This document shows positions 20,253-21,023 of a stretch of 21,023 nt of DNA, in pieces (the first letter of the stretch is position 1; each line of letters begins with the position of its first letter). Origin of the DNA: CBDUUP01 sp965370435 (GTDB lineage: Bacteria > Chloroflexota > Anaerolineae > Anaerolineales > UBA11579). The translations under genes and the position numbers were made by a program. The notes under the pieces were generated by a model. It ran no database searches, had not been told where the DNA came from, and was given only the letters and a program-made list of their open reading frames with translations. The DNA lies in the NCBI GenBank assembly GCA_965370435.1, contig CBDUUP010000023.1:1-21023 (forward strand), written 5' to 3'.

Positions 20253-21023
20253 TTATATCTGAGTTGGCAAAATTTCTCGCCGCCGGGAGGCGGAAAACAT
20301 AGTGATAGATTCGGCTGTTATTGCCAGGGTCAATGCCAGAGCCGCCACGGGTAAACCGGGCGCGTTCAAGGCTACCCCGGCGGTCAAGACAACCGCCATC
20401 GTTATCAGGTTCATGAGCATTGAAATTGTAATCGGAAAGGTGGTTTTGCGGGCGGTCAAGATGCCTCGGACATAAGCCTGGAAAGCGGCCGCCACAGGGA
20501 TCAGGATTCCTATTTGGGTTCCGGTCACGGCGATGACCGCCAAGTTCTCTGATACACCGATGAGGTTTTGGAAATAGAAAAATCCCAGCGGAGTGAAACT
20601 TAAAAGGGCCAGCAGCGCAAAACAGATCAACCCCGCCCGCAAGGCGAAGGCGCGCAGGGCTTTGAGGCTGTTCGGCTCTTCAAACAAGGCAATGATGACT
20701 TCAGGCAGCGCGTAGACCGGGGCGCGGGTGAGGAAGAGCAGGTTCCCGGTCACCGGCCAGGCCGCCAAAGCGGTCTTGGGGTCTGGGGTTCGGGCCAGCG
20801 CCGCGCTGATGAGGGGCTGGGAGAACAACATCAGCATTGTGCTGGCCGCCAGGGGGGTGTGGAATCTGACCAGTTCACCATAACTCAGGTCGGGATGGCC
20901 GGTGGGCTGCGCTTCCGGCCCAAATTTCTCGGCGATCAATTTTCTTGCTGCCCAGGTGGCATAGCCCGCCTCCACCAGCACCCCCACCGTGAGGGCGATA
21001 GCGCCCACCGCCACGCCCGGCAC
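20253..21023 (-). CDS. Polytopic membrane protein, flippase/MATE-like, 5' end outside the window
   Basis: The C-terminal 256 or so residues of a multi-pass membrane protein are seen; the frame is open to the window edge, so the start is missing. About six to seven hydrophobic segments alternate with short basic loops. The recurring P-x-x-A/F-Q-x-Y-x-R-G text (IPVAAAFQAYVRGILTARKT) and the overall plan recall the MOP superfamily (MATE/polysaccharide exporters) or ANKH-like exporters. I cannot decide the subfamily or substrate. Its stop lies 4 nt before the sulfurtransferase start. Confidence 0.6.
   Translation of the reverse strand: MPGVAVGAIALTVGVLVEAGYATWAARKLIAEKFGPEAQPTGHPDLSYGELVRFHTPLAASTMLMLFSQPLISAALARTPDPKTALAAWPVTGNLLFLTRAPVYALPEVIIALFEEPNSLKALRAFALRAGLICFALLALLSFTPLGFFYFQNLIGVSENLAVIAVTGTQIGILIPVAAAFQAYVRGILTARKTTFPITISMLMNLITMAVVLTAGVALNAPGLPVAALALTLAITAESITMFSASRRREILPTQI

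Overview
The window looks like a chromosomal segment of an uncultured Chloroflexota bacterium, probably of the Anaerolineae type. This is inferred from gene content: a small NHLP-clan (Os1348-like) peptide beside a PqqD-fused M50 peptidase, an F420-type nitroreductase-family protein, a TtuA/TtuB pair, and many degenerate 7-9 bp intergenic repeat arrays. No rRNA or marker gene confirms it. Apart from an AT-rich left edge, the sequence is moderately GC-rich and densely coding.

Layout. 1-550: an AT-rich SHOCT-domain ORF cut by the window edge, then an 80-bp MITE-like inverted-repeat element. 551-5184: a possible ribosomal-peptide (RiPP-like) locus. It holds a PqqD-like/M50 membrane peptidase with N-terminal tandem repeats, a convergent 69-aa precursor-like peptide, a SAM methyltransferase, a 62-aa membrane protein, and an ABC ATPase plus permease. 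5185-7402: aspS with a candidate transcription attenuator. The attenuator has an extended -10 promoter, a 28-codon leader ORF carrying a run of Asp and Asn codons, mutually exclusive RNA pairings, and a terminator before aspS. 7713-9966 (minus strand): a CreD-like membrane protein with two C-terminal zinc ribbons, and a YhhQ-type queuosine-precursor transporter behind a preQ1-I riboswitch. 10034-12211: a SWIM zinc-finger protein and a pterin-4a-carbinolamine dehydratase. 12287-14085 (minus): a dinB-ttuB-ttuA operon for tRNA thiolation. 14188-14980: an F420-type oxidoreductase and an unknown 65-aa gene, both behind recognisable sigma-70 promoters. 15083-21023 (minus): a tightly packed series of a membrane flippase-like protein (cut by the edge), a mercaptopyruvate sulfurtransferase, an aldo/keto reductase, an M24 aminopeptidase, an alpha/beta hydrolase and a P1-family peptidase, ending in a hairpin terminator.

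Themes. tRNA biology recurs: AspRS, the queuosine-precursor transporter with its riboswitch, and TtuA/TtuB. The strongest candidates for something undescribed are the Asp/Asn-codon attenuator of aspS, whose Asn codons make sense if this AspRS is non-discriminating, and the peptide/M50/methyltransferase/ABC locus. ttuB carries a G7 run that pushes the frame past the diglycine end. Removing one G places a stop exactly after Gly-Gly.
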